DNA of 64,000 nucleotides from Pelosinus fermentans (GTDB lineage Bacteria > Bacillota > Negativicutes > DSM-13327): the NCBI GenBank assembly GCA_002434245.1, contig DJJR01000004.1, positions 1 through 64,000 of the forward strand, written 5' to 3'. The translations under genes were made by a program, and so were the position numbers. The notes under the pieces are model-generated. The model ran no database searches, was not told where the DNA came from, and saw only the letters and a list, made by a program, of their open reading frames with translations. Positions 1 through 8,427 of this stretch are shown here, piece by piece; the stretch's first letter is position 1; each line of letters begins with the position of its first letter.

Positions 1-78
1 AATAACTGTCGCTGCTTCTTCGGCACTCACGATTTTAGCATGAAGCGCTTTATTACGCACACGATCTTTGATATCAAT
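1..78 (-). CDS. CoA transferase (acetyl-CoA hydrolase / succinate CoA-transferase family), N-terminus only
   Basis: Only the first 26 codons lie in the window; the gene runs off the left edge. The residues read IDIKDRVRNKALHAKIVSAE and then EAATVI. This resembles the conserved N-terminus of the propionyl-CoA:succinate / acetate CoA-transferase family, where an MDIKDRVRN-like opening is common. A strong ribosome binding site (GGGGAGG on the minus strand, about 87-93) lies six bases before an ATT codon at 76-78. The frame holds no ATG, GTG or TTG between the preceding in-frame TAG and this point. The start is therefore either a rare ATT or hidden by a sequencing error. The job inferred from context is exchange of CoA between succinate and propionyl-CoA, feeding the methylmalonyl-CoA decarboxylase encoded upstream. 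A terminator separates it from that operon, so it may have its own promoter. Family assignment rests on a short stretch and is moderate. Confidence 0.6.
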   Translation of the reverse strand, partial: MDIKDRVRNKALHAKIVSAEEAATVI

Positions 79-185
79 ACATTTACCTCCCCGTTTCGTA
101 TTTTCATTTATATTTACAGGTTGCTATCACCTCCCGTACTTCATCTTACACTCACAGATTTATATTACTTTCCTATATAGCATGC

Positions 186-225
186 AAAAAAACATGGTGG
201 GGCCTTGTTGACAGGCTCCACCATG
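186..225 (-). terminator. Rho-independent terminator after the mmd operon
   Basis: A 13-bp arm pair (CATGGTGG..GCCT with AGGC..CCACCATG, one G-T pair) at 193-205 and 213-225 is followed on the minus strand by seven T. It ends the mmd/SLC13 transcript before the CoA transferase. The arm resembles the one at 8167-8197. Confidence 0.85.
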
Positions 226-272
226 TAATACACCTACGTTATATAGGAAAGGCCATTTTCAATTGTTAAAAA

Positions 273-539
273 TTATACCGCAAAAATCATAAAATAACTT
301 ACAACACCAATAATGCCAAACATTAAGAAACTAACAACAAATCCTTGCCATTTACATGGAACACCAAAATGCCATGTTTCACCTAATACTCCTCTACGGG
401 TAAAGATGGTAGACTTCGTTCGCTTTCTAAACCATGTGGCCTTTCTTTTTTCACCAACCATCTTGGCTATTATGTAAATAATAACTAAAGCAGTAAAGAA
501 AGCAGATAAAATCCGTACTACTTGATCTAATTCTGCCAC
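273..539 (-). CDS. Small two-helix membrane protein of unknown function
   Basis: I do not recognise this protein. It is about 88 residues with two hydrophobic segments, one near the N-terminus (ILSAFFTALVIIYIIAK) and one at the very C-terminus (FVVSFLMFGIIGVVSYFMIF). A basic loop rich in Lys and Arg lies between them, and the middle holds TRRGVLGETWHFGVPCKW. The start is placed at a GTG with an AGGTGG ribosome binding site eight bases upstream. A GTG four codons further out would overlap that site. The gene lies 29 bases after the SLC13 transporter and before the operon terminator, so it is probably co-transcribed with the methylmalonyl-CoA decarboxylase genes. A role as an accessory subunit of the transporter or decarboxylase is only a guess. 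Confidence 0.7.
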   Translation of the reverse strand: MAELDQVVRILSAFFTALVIIYIIAKMVGEKRKATWFRKRTKSTIFTRRGVLGETWHFGVPCKWQGFVVSFLMFGIIGVVSYFMIFAV

Positions 540-568
540 CTTGCTAACCACCTTTCTATGCCCTTAAC

Positions 569-1852
569 TTATTTAGGGAAAAATGGCCATACCATTGGAA
601 TGACAATAATGGATACAATAAAGCAAACAATGACAAGACCCGTACCAGCTTTCACATAATCCATAAACTTATAACCGCCAGGTCCAAGCACCAAGGTATT
701 CGGCGGCGTACCTACAGGAGTCGCAAATGCGCAAGAGGATGCTACCGCAATCGCCATGAGTACTGCATGCGGACTTGCTCCTAGACCTTTGGCAATGGAA
801 ATGCCGATAGGTGCCAACAAAGCCGTACATGCAGTATTAGACATGATTTGGGTTAAGCCACCGGAAAGCAAAAACAAAATTGCTGTTACAAACAATGGAC
901 TGGGGTTTCCGCCAAGGATACTCACGACTTGATCAGCAATCAGCTTACCTGCTCCGCTGATGTCCATAGCAGTAGCAATGGGCATCATACCAGCAAACAG
1001 AAAGATGGTCACCCAGTCAATTCCTGTGTAGGCCTGTTTTTCTGTTAAGCATTTCGTGAGAACTAGAACGAGAGCCCCAATAACCGCTGCAATTTCAAGG
1101 GGCAGCTGTTTTAAATCAAGAGCCATTACAATAACAACTGCCAGCAGAGTAAGGGCAGTGATCCACATCTTTTTAGGGTCAGTAGAACCGGCCGTAGCTT
1201 CTTGTTTTGCCTCTTCATCAATTTCCAGGTCACCTGTAATATGAGCCTTGGGCAGTAAATACTTTCCGATAAACATCATGTACGCAATACCAGCAATCGT
1301 TAATGGAATACCGATCCAGGCAAATTCAAAAAATCCAAAAGGTTCAAGACCTGCTGCTTTTAATGCTCCTGCAGCAATAATATTGGGAGGTGTGCCAACA
1401 AGGGTAATAATGCCGCCCAATCCTGCACCAAAGGCTAATGGCATCAATTGACGGGAGGCAGGTATTTCTGCCACTTTACAAATACCAACAATAACAGGCA
1501 TTAAAGCAGCTGTAGTACCCGTATTGGAAGACACTGAAGAAATCGCCGCAGCAATGACCATGGTGCCAAGCATTAAGCCATTCTCACTTTTTCCCGCAAC
1601 ACGCACGACAGATTCCCCAAGTTTTTGGGCTAAACCTGTGTGAAACATAGATGCACCAATGACAAACATACCTGCAAATAAAACGACTGTAGAATTGGAT
1701 AACCCTGAAAAAACCATGTTCATTGGAATAATCCCAATAATACCGAGAACAATTGCCCCTCCAATAGCCGTAATGGCCAAAGGAATTACTTCCGTCACAA
1801 ACAACAAAGCCACGAAAGCCAAAACAATCAGTGTTACTATAGCAGGTGACAT
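569..1852 (-). CDS. SLC13 / DASS-family sodium:dicarboxylate transporter
   Basis: A membrane carrier of 427 residues with about eleven hydrophobic segments. Two copies of the Ser-Asn-Thr signature that marks this family are visible: SSVSSNTGTTAALMPV in the first half and QIMSNTACTALLAPI in the second. Each is followed by a VGTPPN-type motif (GTPPNIIAAG and GTPPNTLVLG). Family knowledge: these motifs form the Na+ and carboxylate sites, and the proteins import succinate, malate, citrate or sulfate with Na+. The start is set at the ATG with GGAGGG seven bases upstream; an ATG eight codons earlier would bury that site. Being the last large gene of the mmd operon, it most likely brings in or exchanges succinate for decarboxylation. 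Substrate is inferred from context only. Confidence 0.85.
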   Translation of the reverse strand: MSPAIVTLIVLAFVALLFVTEVIPLAITAIGGAIVLGIIGIIPMNMVFSGLSNSTVVLFAGMFVIGASMFHTGLAQKLGESVVRVAGKSENGLMLGTMVIAAAISSVSSNTGTTAALMPVIVGICKVAEIPASRQLMPLAFGAGLGGIITLVGTPPNIIAAGALKAAGLEPFGFFEFAWIGIPLTIAGIAYMMFIGKYLLPKAHITGDLEIDEEAKQEATAGSTDPKKMWITALTLLAVVIVMALDLKQLPLEIAAVIGALVLVLTKCLTEKQAYTGIDWVTIFLFAGMMPIATAMDISGAGKLIADQVVSILGGNPSPLFVTAILFLLSGGLTQIMSNTACTALLAPIGISIAKGLGASPHAVLMAIAVASSCAFATPVGTPPNTLVLGPGGYKFMDYVKAGTGLVIVCFIVSIIVIPMVWPFFPK

Positions 1853-1909
1853 ATCATTTCCCTCCATTTTTTTCACTTATACTTCTAGAAGAAAGTTAGA
1901 TTTATATCA

Positions 1910-3031
1910 CTACTTGAGCATTGCCAGCATAGTACCCGCTGCAACAGCAGTACCAATAACGCCAGCTACATTTGGTCCCATAGCATGCATTAATAGATAG
2001 TTTCCAGGGTTGGCTTGCTGACCCACTACCTGGCTGACACGAGCAGCCATAGGTACTGCCGACACACCAGCAGAACCAATCAGAGGATTAATCTTGCCGC
2101 CGCTGAAGTAATTCATGAGTTTACCGAAGAGCACACCACCAGCCGTACCAAAAGCAAATGCTATCAAGCCAAGACCAATGATCATAATGGTCTGGATGTT
2201 TAAAAAGTTCTCGGCCTTCATCGTAAGACCAGTTCCTGTTGCCAAGAAAATGGTGACAATATTAATAAGAGCATTTTCAGACGTTTCTGCAAGACGGGCT
2301 GTGACTCCCGATTCACGAAATAAATTTCCTAACATCAGCATTCCCATTAGGGATGCAATCGGAGGCAATAATAAGCTGATAATAATAGTAGTAACTACAG
2401 GAAAGGCAAGTTTCTCAAACTTGGATACGGGACGCAATTGATCCATTACAATCTCTCGCTCTTTTTGTGTTGTCAACAATTTCATAATTGGCGGCTGAAT
2501 CAATGGAACCAAGGACATATAAGAATAAGCGGCAACTGCAATAGCCCCTAAAAGATGGGGTGCTAATTTCATCGTTAAGTAGATAGCTGTTGGACCATCT
2601 GCACCGCCAATAATACCAATTGAAGCAGCTTCCTGCACATTAAAACCTAGAACCATAGCGCCCATTAAAGCAACAAATACACCTATTTGCGCAGCAGCCC
2701 CCAGCAATAAAGTAGAAGGACGTGCAATCAAGGGACCAAAATCTGTCATTGCACCGACCCCTAAGAAAATCAAAGGCGGAAAGACTTCATGGGAAATACC
2801 AAAACTAATTAACTGCATTAATCCTGGATCTGTTTCAAAACCGGTTTTAGGAAAATTAGCCAGAATACAACCAAAAGCAATGGGAGATAAGAGTAAGGGT
2901 TCAAACCCTTTCGCAAAGGCTAGGTATAGCAAAATGATTCCTACAGCAATCATAATGGCATTGCCAGAGGTAAAAGCAGTAAAACCGCTGTCAGACCATA
3001 CTGCCTGCAGGGAGACAATAAATGCGTCCAT
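1910..3031 (-). CDS. mmdB: Methylmalonyl-CoA decarboxylase, beta subunit (Na+-translocating)
   Basis: An integral membrane protein of 373 residues, the expected length for the beta subunit of the sodium-pumping decarboxylase family (OadB/MmdB/GcdB). The conserved [12 protein letters not shown] segment and the C-terminal [13 protein letters not shown] stretch are visible, with about nine to eleven hydrophobic segments. This subunit decarboxylates carboxybiotin and couples the released energy to export of Na+. It lies downstream of the biotin carrier (mmdC) with a 36-base gap and has a GGAGG site before its ATG. The same family serves oxaloacetate and glutaconyl-CoA decarboxylases; methylmalonyl-CoA is chosen because of the alpha subunit and the CoA transferase nearby. 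Confidence 0.93.
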   Translation of the reverse strand: MDAFIVSLQAVWSDSGFTAFTSGNAIMIAVGIILLYLAFAKGFEPLLLSPIAFGCILANFPKTGFETDPGLMQLISFGISHEVFPPLIFLGVGAMTDFGPLIARPSTLLLGAAAQIGVFVALMGAMVLGFNVQEAASIGIIGGADGPTAIYLTMKLAPHLLGAIAVAAYSYMSLVPLIQPPIMKLLTTQKEREIVMDQLRPVSKFEKLAFPVVTTIIISLLLPPIASLMGMLMLGNLFRESGVTARLAETSENALINIVTIFLATGTGLTMKAENFLNIQTIMIIGLGLIAFAFGTAGGVLFGKLMNYFSGGKINPLIGSAGVSAVPMAARVSQVVGQQANPGNYLLMHAMGPNVAGVIGTAVAAGTMLAMLK

Positions 3032-3067
3032 TCTTTTTCCTCCTATGTTTCTTATTGTATAATTTTA

Positions 3068-3448
3068 CTAGCCAAGAGCAGCTAATACATCGCCAGTTGA
3101 CACGGTTTGGCCCACAGTTACACTCACACTGGATATTTGACCATCTTGATTGGCCATGATCTCATTCTGCATTTTCATTGCTTCTAAAATAAAGATTACA
3201 TCCCCCCGTTTTACAACATCACCAGCCTTAATATTCACAGCTAAAATTTTACCCGGCATAGGTGCAAGTACTATTTGCGCACCTGCTGGAGCAACAGGCT
3301 CCGTGGCTTTTGGCGTTGGAGCTATTGCTGGAATAGCATTTGGTACAGGAGCTGGAGCTGATTTTTTTATAGTCGGGGCTGAACTGCTAATTTCTTCAAC
3401 TTCCAATTCATAAACTTGCCCTTTAAATGTTATCTGAAACCTTTTCAT
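3068..3448 (-). CDS. mmdC: Methylmalonyl-CoA decarboxylase, gamma subunit (biotin carrier)
   Basis: A protein of 126 residues with three parts. Residues 1-22 are a short N-terminal segment and about 23-57 an Ala/Pro-rich flexible linker. The biotinyl domain runs from about 58 to the end and contains EAMKMQNE, with the lysine that is biotinylated at about position 92. It carries CO2 as carboxybiotin from the alpha carboxyltransferase to the beta membrane subunit. It lies 27 bases after the delta subunit gene, within one operon. The Ala/Pro linker is typical of the family and allows the biotin arm to swing. Confidence 0.93.
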   Translation of the reverse strand: MKRFQITFKGQVYELEVEEISSSAPTIKKSAPAPVPNAIPAIAPTPKATEPVAPAGAQIVLAPMPGKILAVNIKAGDVVKRGDVIFILEAMKMQNEIMANQDGQISSVSVTVGQTVSTGDVLAALG

Positions 3449-3475
3449 CTATTTTCCTCCTTCATCTTCAATGTA

Positions 3476-3832
3476 TTAGTTCCTCTGATTTCGTGTATTT
3501 ACCATTTCCATACGAGCAGCTTGTGACCAAGTACTGCTATTAGCCGGTCGAATTGAGACAACACGCATATTACTATAACCATAAGCTGCAATCGCTGCAG
3601 TAAATAAAATTATCATTTCATCATAATCTTCTTGCAGCACACTAGTTGAAGTAACTGTCGCTGCCGTCTTAACTAAGGAGTTAGGTTCTGTTTCTTCTCT
3701 CTTTTTTTTTTGCGTAGGATCAATGACTTGAATTAAATTAACTACTAAACTTAATCCATACAACACAACAAATACCACAGTCATATTAATAACGGCAATC
3801 AAAATAGGATCCGTTGTAACTGGCTGGCCCAT
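3476..3832 (-). CDS. mmdD: Methylmalonyl-CoA decarboxylase, delta subunit (OadG-like membrane anchor)
   Basis: A protein of 118 residues with a single transmembrane helix at about 10-33 (ILIAVINMTVVFVVLYGLSL) and a charged tail, matching OadG/MmdD small subunits that hold the complex together. The C-terminal part ends in the pattern common to these subunits, an YGYSNMRVVSIRPAN-like stretch followed by W and basic residues. The start is the ATG preceded by GGAGGTGACAGCA; an ATG five codons upstream overlaps that site and is rejected. It is second in the operon, 43 bases after mmdA. Confidence 0.85.
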   Translation of the reverse strand: MGQPVTTDPILIAVINMTVVFVVLYGLSLVVNLIQVIDPTQKKKREETEPNSLVKTAATVTSTSVLQEDYDEMIILFTAAIAAYGYSNMRVVSIRPANSSTWSQAARMEMVNTRNQRN

Positions 3833-3875
3833 TGCTGTCACCTCCATTCACTCAAATTTTCACGCAACGTCAATA

Positions 3876-5405
3876 CTACACAGGAAAGTTGCCATGCCGC
3901 TTGGCAGGACGTCCTTCACGCTTAGAAGCAAGCATGCTAAGGGTACTAATCAGTATCGGGCGCGTTTCTTGAGGCTCAATAACCATATCGACAAAACCAC
4001 GTTTGGCAGCTTGATAAGGAGTAGCAAAGTTCTTTACATACTCATCCGTTTTTGTTTTAATATCCGGATCTTTTTTAAAAATAATATTGGCTGCACCAGC
4101 AGGTCCCATAACAGCAATTTCTGCTGTCGGCCACGCAATCACCTGATCGGCTCCTAGATCTCGAGAGCACATAGCCAGATAGGAACCGCCATAGGCTTTA
4201 CGAACAACAAGAGTCACTTTAGGTACTGTCGCTTCAGAGTAAGCGTACAGCATTTTTGCCCCATGACGAATGATACCCCCATATTCCTGATTCGTTCCTG
4301 GTAAGAATCCTGGTACATCCACAAGATTTAACAAAGGAATGTTAAATGCATCACAAAAACGAATAAATCGGGAGGATTTATCAGAAGCGTTAATATCCAG
4401 ACATCCGGCCATTACTTTAGGTTGATTGGCAATAATTCCAATCGTCTGCCCATCTAGACGTGCAAAGGCAGTAATTAAATTGGCTGCATAGTAAGGCTGC
4501 ACTTCATAAAAATCTCCATGATCAACAATCTTAGTGATAATTTCTTTCATATCATAAGATTGATTGGAATTATCAGGAATAAGTGTATTTAGCTCTTCTT
4601 CTGTGCGAGAGGGATCATCACTAGAATCTACGATGGGTGGTCCATCTAAATTATTGCTGGGAAGAAAACTAATGAGCCTTCGAATTTGCGTTAAGCAATC
4701 TGTATCATTTTCTGCAATAAAATGAGCTACCCCTGATGTAGCATTATGAGTTATGGCTCCGCCTAGTTCCTCTGCACTTAATTCTTCACCGGTTACTGTT
4801 TTGATTACCTGAGGACCTGTAATGAACATTTGACTTGTGTTTTTAACCATATAAATAAAATCAGTTAGAGCGGGAGAATATACGGCACCTCCAGCACAAG
4901 GACCCATTATCGCTGAAATTTGCGGAATAACGCCAGAAGCCAAGGTATTTTTATAGAATATCTTGCCGTAGCCCGATAATGCATCTACAGCTTCCTGGAT
5001 CCTTGCGCCACCCGAATCATTAATACCAATGATCGGTACTCCCATCTTCATGGCCAGCTCTTGTACTTTACAAATCTTTGCTGCATGCATTTCACCAAGA
5101 GAGCCGCCAACTACAGTAAAATCTTGGGCAAATACATAGACTAGGCGGCCATCAATGGTGCCATAGCCTGTTACAACACCTTCACCTGGAGCTTCTTCTT
5201 TCTCCATGCCAAAATTAGTGCAGCGATGTGTTACAAAACGATCAAGTTCCATAAAGGAATTAACATCAAGTAACTTTTCGATCCGTTCACGAGCAGTCAT
5301 TTTTCCTAAAGCATGCTGTTTGTCAATACGTTTCGTACCACCGCCCGCCATAATTTTCTGGGTTCGTTTATTCATATCATCGAGTTTCTCAAGTGTTGTA
5401 GACAA
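3876..5405 (-). CDS. mmdA: Methylmalonyl-CoA decarboxylase, alpha subunit (carboxyltransferase)
   Basis: A soluble protein of 509 residues with the two crotonase-like halves of acyl-CoA carboxyltransferases. Family motifs include the MTARERIEKLLD opening, NDSGGARIQEAVDALSGYG in the first half, GPCAGGAVYSPA, and KAYGGSYLAMCS plus ADQVIAWPTAEIAVMGPAGA in the second half. It moves the carboxyl group of (S)-methylmalonyl-CoA to biotin on mmdC, giving propionyl-CoA. The start is a TTG with GGAGG seven bases upstream. Propionyl-CoA carboxylase beta subunits are close relatives; the neighbouring delta, gamma and beta membrane genes favour the decarboxylase. It is the first gene of the operon and is preceded by a long leader with a coupled mini-ORF and direct repeats. 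Confidence 0.93.
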   Translation of the reverse strand: MSTTLEKLDDMNKRTQKIMAGGGTKRIDKQHALGKMTARERIEKLLDVNSFMELDRFVTHRCTNFGMEKEEAPGEGVVTGYGTIDGRLVYVFAQDFTVVGGSLGEMHAAKICKVQELAMKMGVPIIGINDSGGARIQEAVDALSGYGKIFYKNTLASGVIPQISAIMGPCAGGAVYSPALTDFIYMVKNTSQMFITGPQVIKTVTGEELSAEELGGAITHNATSGVAHFIAENDTDCLTQIRRLISFLPSNNLDGPPIVDSSDDPSRTEEELNTLIPDNSNQSYDMKEIITKIVDHGDFYEVQPYYAANLITAFARLDGQTIGIIANQPKVMAGCLDINASDKSSRFIRFCDAFNIPLLNLVDVPGFLPGTNQEYGGIIRHGAKMLYAYSEATVPKVTLVVRKAYGGSYLAMCSRDLGADQVIAWPTAEIAVMGPAGAANIIFKKDPDIKTKTDEYVKNFATPYQAAKRGFVDMVIEPQETRPILISTLSMLASKREGRPAKRHGNFPV

Positions 5406-5407
5406 TG

Positions 5408-5443
5408 TTACACCTCCACATATCTGTTTACTCCTGAATACAA
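5408..5443 (-). other. Candidate 11-codon leader peptide coupled to mmdA
   Basis: On the minus strand an AAGGAGGG site is followed seven bases later by TTG TAT TCA and a short frame encoding (M)YSGVNRYVEV, then TAA. Its last codons contain the GGAGGTG that serves as the ribosome binding site of mmdA. This is the geometry of translational coupling. No family information is possible at this length. Confidence 0.4.
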
Positions 5444-5557
5444 ACAGCGACCCTCCTTTTTATTTTTACATTAGATGATTGCTATATTAATGAAGCAATT
5501 TAAATATACAAAATATAATGATAATTTAATATATAATCCAACTTTATAAACAACTTT

Positions 5558-5586
5558 GTAATTAAAGTTATTTTAGTAATTAAAGT
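5558..5586. promoter_or_regulatory. Perfect 11-bp direct repeats upstream of mmdA
   Basis: GTAATTAAAGT occurs at 5558-5568 and again at 5576-5586, an 18-bp period, about 150-180 bp upstream of mmdA. CitB/DcuR-type response regulators bind A/T-rich repeats upstream of dicarboxylate genes, and such a regulator is encoded next door. The site is inferred, not shown. Confidence 0.4.
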
Positions 5587-5684
5587 AACTACGAAAACAC
5601 AAAGGGGTAGAGTGGTATTGTGCTTTTGTGGTTCAAAATATCTTATATTTTTTCACCTCCAAAACTTATAAATTCTGATACAAC

Positions 5685-5709
5685 AAAAAAAACCGACCTT
5701 TCGGCCGAT
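5685..5709 (-). terminator. Terminator after the response regulator gene
   Basis: A stem ATCGGCC / GGTCGGT with a GAAA loop is followed by eight T on the minus strand, 57 bases past the response regulator stop. It separates the regulatory genes from the mmd leader. Confidence 0.85.
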
Positions 5710-5765
5710 TCTACTTAGGATTTGATAATCAAATTTTTATTGTTAAATGATACCAAAATACAGAA

Positions 5766-6467
5766 CTATAAATAACGATGTATAAAATTATTCATTGTAT
5801 GAATGCATCTATATTTGTAAATCGGTCTCCCAACTGTTCCATAGATAAGCTCCAATTTTAAAGATCCTATTTGCTTTAAAAATTCTAAGTACTTGCGCAT
5901 TGAAACCCGAGAAACGCCGATTTGGTTAGCTATTTCTTCCGTAGAAAAAGGACTCTGACCTAATTCTTGTATTTTCTCCCATATAACATTTAGCGTATTT
6001 CTATCAACTCCTTTCGGCAATTTGGCAGCAACAGACTGCTCCTTATATAATATACACTGATCCAGCTCCACCTGATTGAGTACATCTTGTTCCATTAAAC
6101 CCACCAGTCCCTTATATCCCAGTAATGCTGAATTTAAACGTTCAAATTGAAAAGGCTTGATGATATAATCAACGGCTCCAAATTGCAATGCCTTTTTGAT
6201 ATGATTGTTATCACAAGCAGCTGAAATAACAATCACATCCGCACTTTTTCCCTGTTGTCTCAGATTAATTAAAAAATCTAAGCCATTCATACCTGGCATA
6301 AAAATATCTAACATAATTAAGTCAATTTCAGTTTGATCCAATACACTAAATGCTTCATCGGCAGAATGGACTAACGCCTGCAACGTAAATCCTTCTACTA
6401 ATTCCAAATAACACTTGTTGAATTCTGCTACCATAGGATCATCTTCGACAATCATTACCTTAATCAA
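5766..6467 (-). CDS. CitB/DcuR-family response regulator
   Basis: A 233-residue response regulator. The receiver domain at 1-120 shows the acidic pocket E8-D9-D10, the phosphorylation site D54 in LIMLDIFMPGMNGLDFL and the conserved Lys in DYIIKPFQF. The C-terminal 170-215 region is a winged-helix reader (FSTEEIANQIGVSRVSMRKYLEFL) as in CitB, DcuR and DctR. The start overlaps the 3' end of the sensor kinase gene by 8 bases, so the pair is translationally coupled. The family controls uptake and fermentation of C4-dicarboxylates or citrate. With the mmd operon and SLC13 carrier immediately downstream, those are the probable targets. Confidence 0.9.
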   Translation of the reverse strand: MIKVMIVEDDPMVAEFNKCYLELVEGFTLQALVHSADEAFSVLDQTEIDLIMLDIFMPGMNGLDFLINLRQQGKSADVIVISAACDNNHIKKALQFGAVDYIIKPFQFERLNSALLGYKGLVGLMEQDVLNQVELDQCILYKEQSVAAKLPKGVDRNTLNVIWEKIQELGQSPFSTEEIANQIGVSRVSMRKYLEFLKQIGSLKLELIYGTVGRPIYKYRCIHTMNNFIHRYL

Positions 6468-8070
6468 TGTATCCCTCCTTACTCCAGTAAAGTACAGTCA
6501 CCCTAAACAAAGTTCCTTTACTAACATTTGATATTACATTGATTTCTCCGCCTAAGCGTTCTAGACTTCTCTGAATGAGATATAAACCAAGCCCTCGGTC
6601 TTCTCCCTTAGTGGAATACCCTTTACTAAAGATATTTTGCTTTACTTCTTCATCCATTCCCGTCCCGGAATCACTCACTTCGATTGTCAGAACATTGTTC
6701 ATATGAGAAAAATCAATTCCAATCTCTTTTGTTATTGATTTCTCCACAGCATCTAGCGCATTATTGATTAGATTGCCAATTATAGTGATTAATTCATGAA
6801 CGATTTCAGGTTGATCCGGTTCAGGTAAAAAACTAGATTCCGATAATTTCATCTCTACACCAGCTTCTCTGGCTAAACTAAGCTTTCCTAGTAAAAATCC
6901 GGCTAATACAGGATCCTTGATTTTCTTCACTACAAATCCAACTTCCAATTGATACTGGTGGGCAATTCCACTTACATATTGGGTCAATCTTTCATAGTAT
7001 CCCATACGAATCATTCCGAGAATAACATGTAATTTATTCATAAATTCATGAGTCTGAGATCGTAATGCTTCAGCATAAATTCTGACACCCGTAAGTTTCT
7101 CTGCTAACTGCCGAATTTCTGTTTTATCACGAAAGGTGGCAATCGCTCCTACGATCTCCCCATCTACTATTACAGGAATACGATTTGCCAAAATTATGGT
7201 TCCATTTAAATCCTGCTCCTGATCTAACTCCGCCTCTCCCGTTTTTAAAATATTTTGCAATCTTGTATTAGGGACATATTCGTCTACTTTTTTGCCAATT
7301 GGGTCGCCCTTTATACCAGCTTGCTGAAAGAGCCTGATGGCCTCCTCATTGGCAATGGTCATGCGCGATTCTTGATCAACAGCCAATATTCCTTCACGTA
7401 CAGATTGCAGCATAGCGCTGCGTTCCTCAAATATTTTTGCAATAGCAGAAGGTTCCAATCCAAATAGAATTTTCTTTATATTTCTGGCCAATAGTAATGC
7501 CCCCAGCACTCCTACTAACATTCCGACTCCAACACCAATATAGATGCCCGCCCGATTATCATCAATTGCAGCTTGCACACTTTCCACCATAATTCCTACA
7601 AGCACCACTCCTATCTGTCTGCCATCTTCATCAAATACAGGAGCTAAAGCACGCAAAGAGGTTCCTAATGACCCTTGATTAATAGAAGTGTTTTCTCTCC
7701 CTTCAAACACAGGATCGGCATCATCTTCTTCATAATACTCTCCGATTTTACTTGCAGTTGGATGAGACTTTCTCACCCTGTTCATATCCATCACGGTAAT
7801 AAATCGAACATCACTAATACTAAGGGTTTTTTCGGTAAAGTTCTGGATCTGTTTTTCATCACGCTTCCCGCTTAGCCCCTCAATCACAACAGCAGAATTG
7901 GCAACAATTCGAGCAATTTCAATTGCTTCATTCGAAGCTTCCGTTTGGGCATTCTCAGAAATTTTAGCATTTATAATAACATCTGCCACTAATAACGCCA
8001 AAGCAACTACAATACATGCAAGTACTGTAATCTTAGTTTGCAGACTAAATAAAGACTTCTTTGTCCTCAT
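6460..8070 (-). CDS. CitA/DcuS-family sensor histidine kinase
   Basis: A 536-residue membrane kinase. Transmembrane helix one is at about 13-32 and a periplasmic single-Cache type sensor domain at about 33-172 (with DVRFITVMDMNRVRKSHPT). Helix two is at about 174-196 and a cytoplasmic PAS domain at about 215-320. The dimerisation helix carries the phospho-accepting His in QTHEFMNKLH (about 340), followed by a HATPase with DSGTGM and GLGLYLI. QTHEFMNKLH is diagnostic of the citrate/C4-dicarboxylate sensor family. It likely senses succinate, malate or fumarate outside the cell. The only paired partner in the window is the overlapping response regulator. Confidence 0.9.
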   Translation of the reverse strand: MRTKKSLFSLQTKITVLACIVVALALLVADVIINAKISENAQTEASNEAIEIARIVANSAVVIEGLSGKRDEKQIQNFTEKTLSISDVRFITVMDMNRVRKSHPTASKIGEYYEEDDADPVFEGRENTSINQGSLGTSLRALAPVFDEDGRQIGVVLVGIMVESVQAAIDDNRAGIYIGVGVGMLVGVLGALLLARNIKKILFGLEPSAIAKIFEERSAMLQSVREGILAVDQESRMTIANEEAIRLFQQAGIKGDPIGKKVDEYVPNTRLQNILKTGEAELDQEQDLNGTIILANRIPVIVDGEIVGAIATFRDKTEIRQLAEKLTGVRIYAEALRSQTHEFMNKLHVILGMIRMGYYERLTQYVSGIAHQYQLEVGFVVKKIKDPVLAGFLLGKLSLAREAGVEMKLSESSFLPEPDQPEIVHELITIIGNLINNALDAVEKSITKEIGIDFSHMNNVLTIEVSDSGTGMDEEVKQNIFSKGYSTKGEDRGLGLYLIQRSLERLGGEINVISNVSKGTLFRVTVLYWSKEGYID

Positions 8071-8125
8071 ATAACCTCACCTTTCGCTAGCTTTTCACAA
8101 ATTATTCTCCACAATCTAGGAAGTA

Positions 8126-8223
8126 TCCTAATAATAAGGAATTTTTTGTAAAAAGACAAAAAAGTAAAGTGGAACCTGTTTTGACAGACTCCACCTTTAA
8201 ACGCCTATTCTCTCCTTATTAGG
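8126..8223. promoter_or_regulatory. Related A/T-rich palindromes upstream of the sensor kinase
   Basis: TCCTAATAATAAGGA at 8126-8140 is a near-palindrome, and a related TCCTTATTAGG stands at 8213-8223. They flank the terminator at 8157-8197 and lie 56-153 bp upstream of the kinase start. They could be an operator pair. The rest of 8071-8427 shows only the kinase ribosome binding site and the terminator. Confidence 0.25.
8157..8197 (-). terminator. Terminator downstream of the broken SLC13-type gene
   Basis: The minus strand reads AAGGTGGAGTCTGT, a short loop, then ACAGGTTCCACTT and a T-rich run including six T. Its sequence resembles the terminator at 186-225 (shared GGTGGAG-CTGTCAA core). 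Confidence 0.7.
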
Positions 8224-8427
8224 TAGAAAATAGCACTATATTCTATTTAAGCCTTATCTACGCAGCAGTACATTCTCACAACGTAAGTTCTAAATAATCC
8301 AGTTGGGATTAATACTTTCACAAGTAAACTATGATTTCTTATATATGCTTCTATTACACATCATTAAATTCCTGCCATTATTTTAAAGTTAAGCATAGAT
8401 TTTTTATAATTTTCAGAGAAACATGTA

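Noticed and set aside
3876..5405. Propionyl-CoA carboxylase beta chain
   Set aside because: The neighbouring membrane beta and delta subunits and biotin carrier belong to the decarboxylase complex; no biotin carboxylase gene is present.
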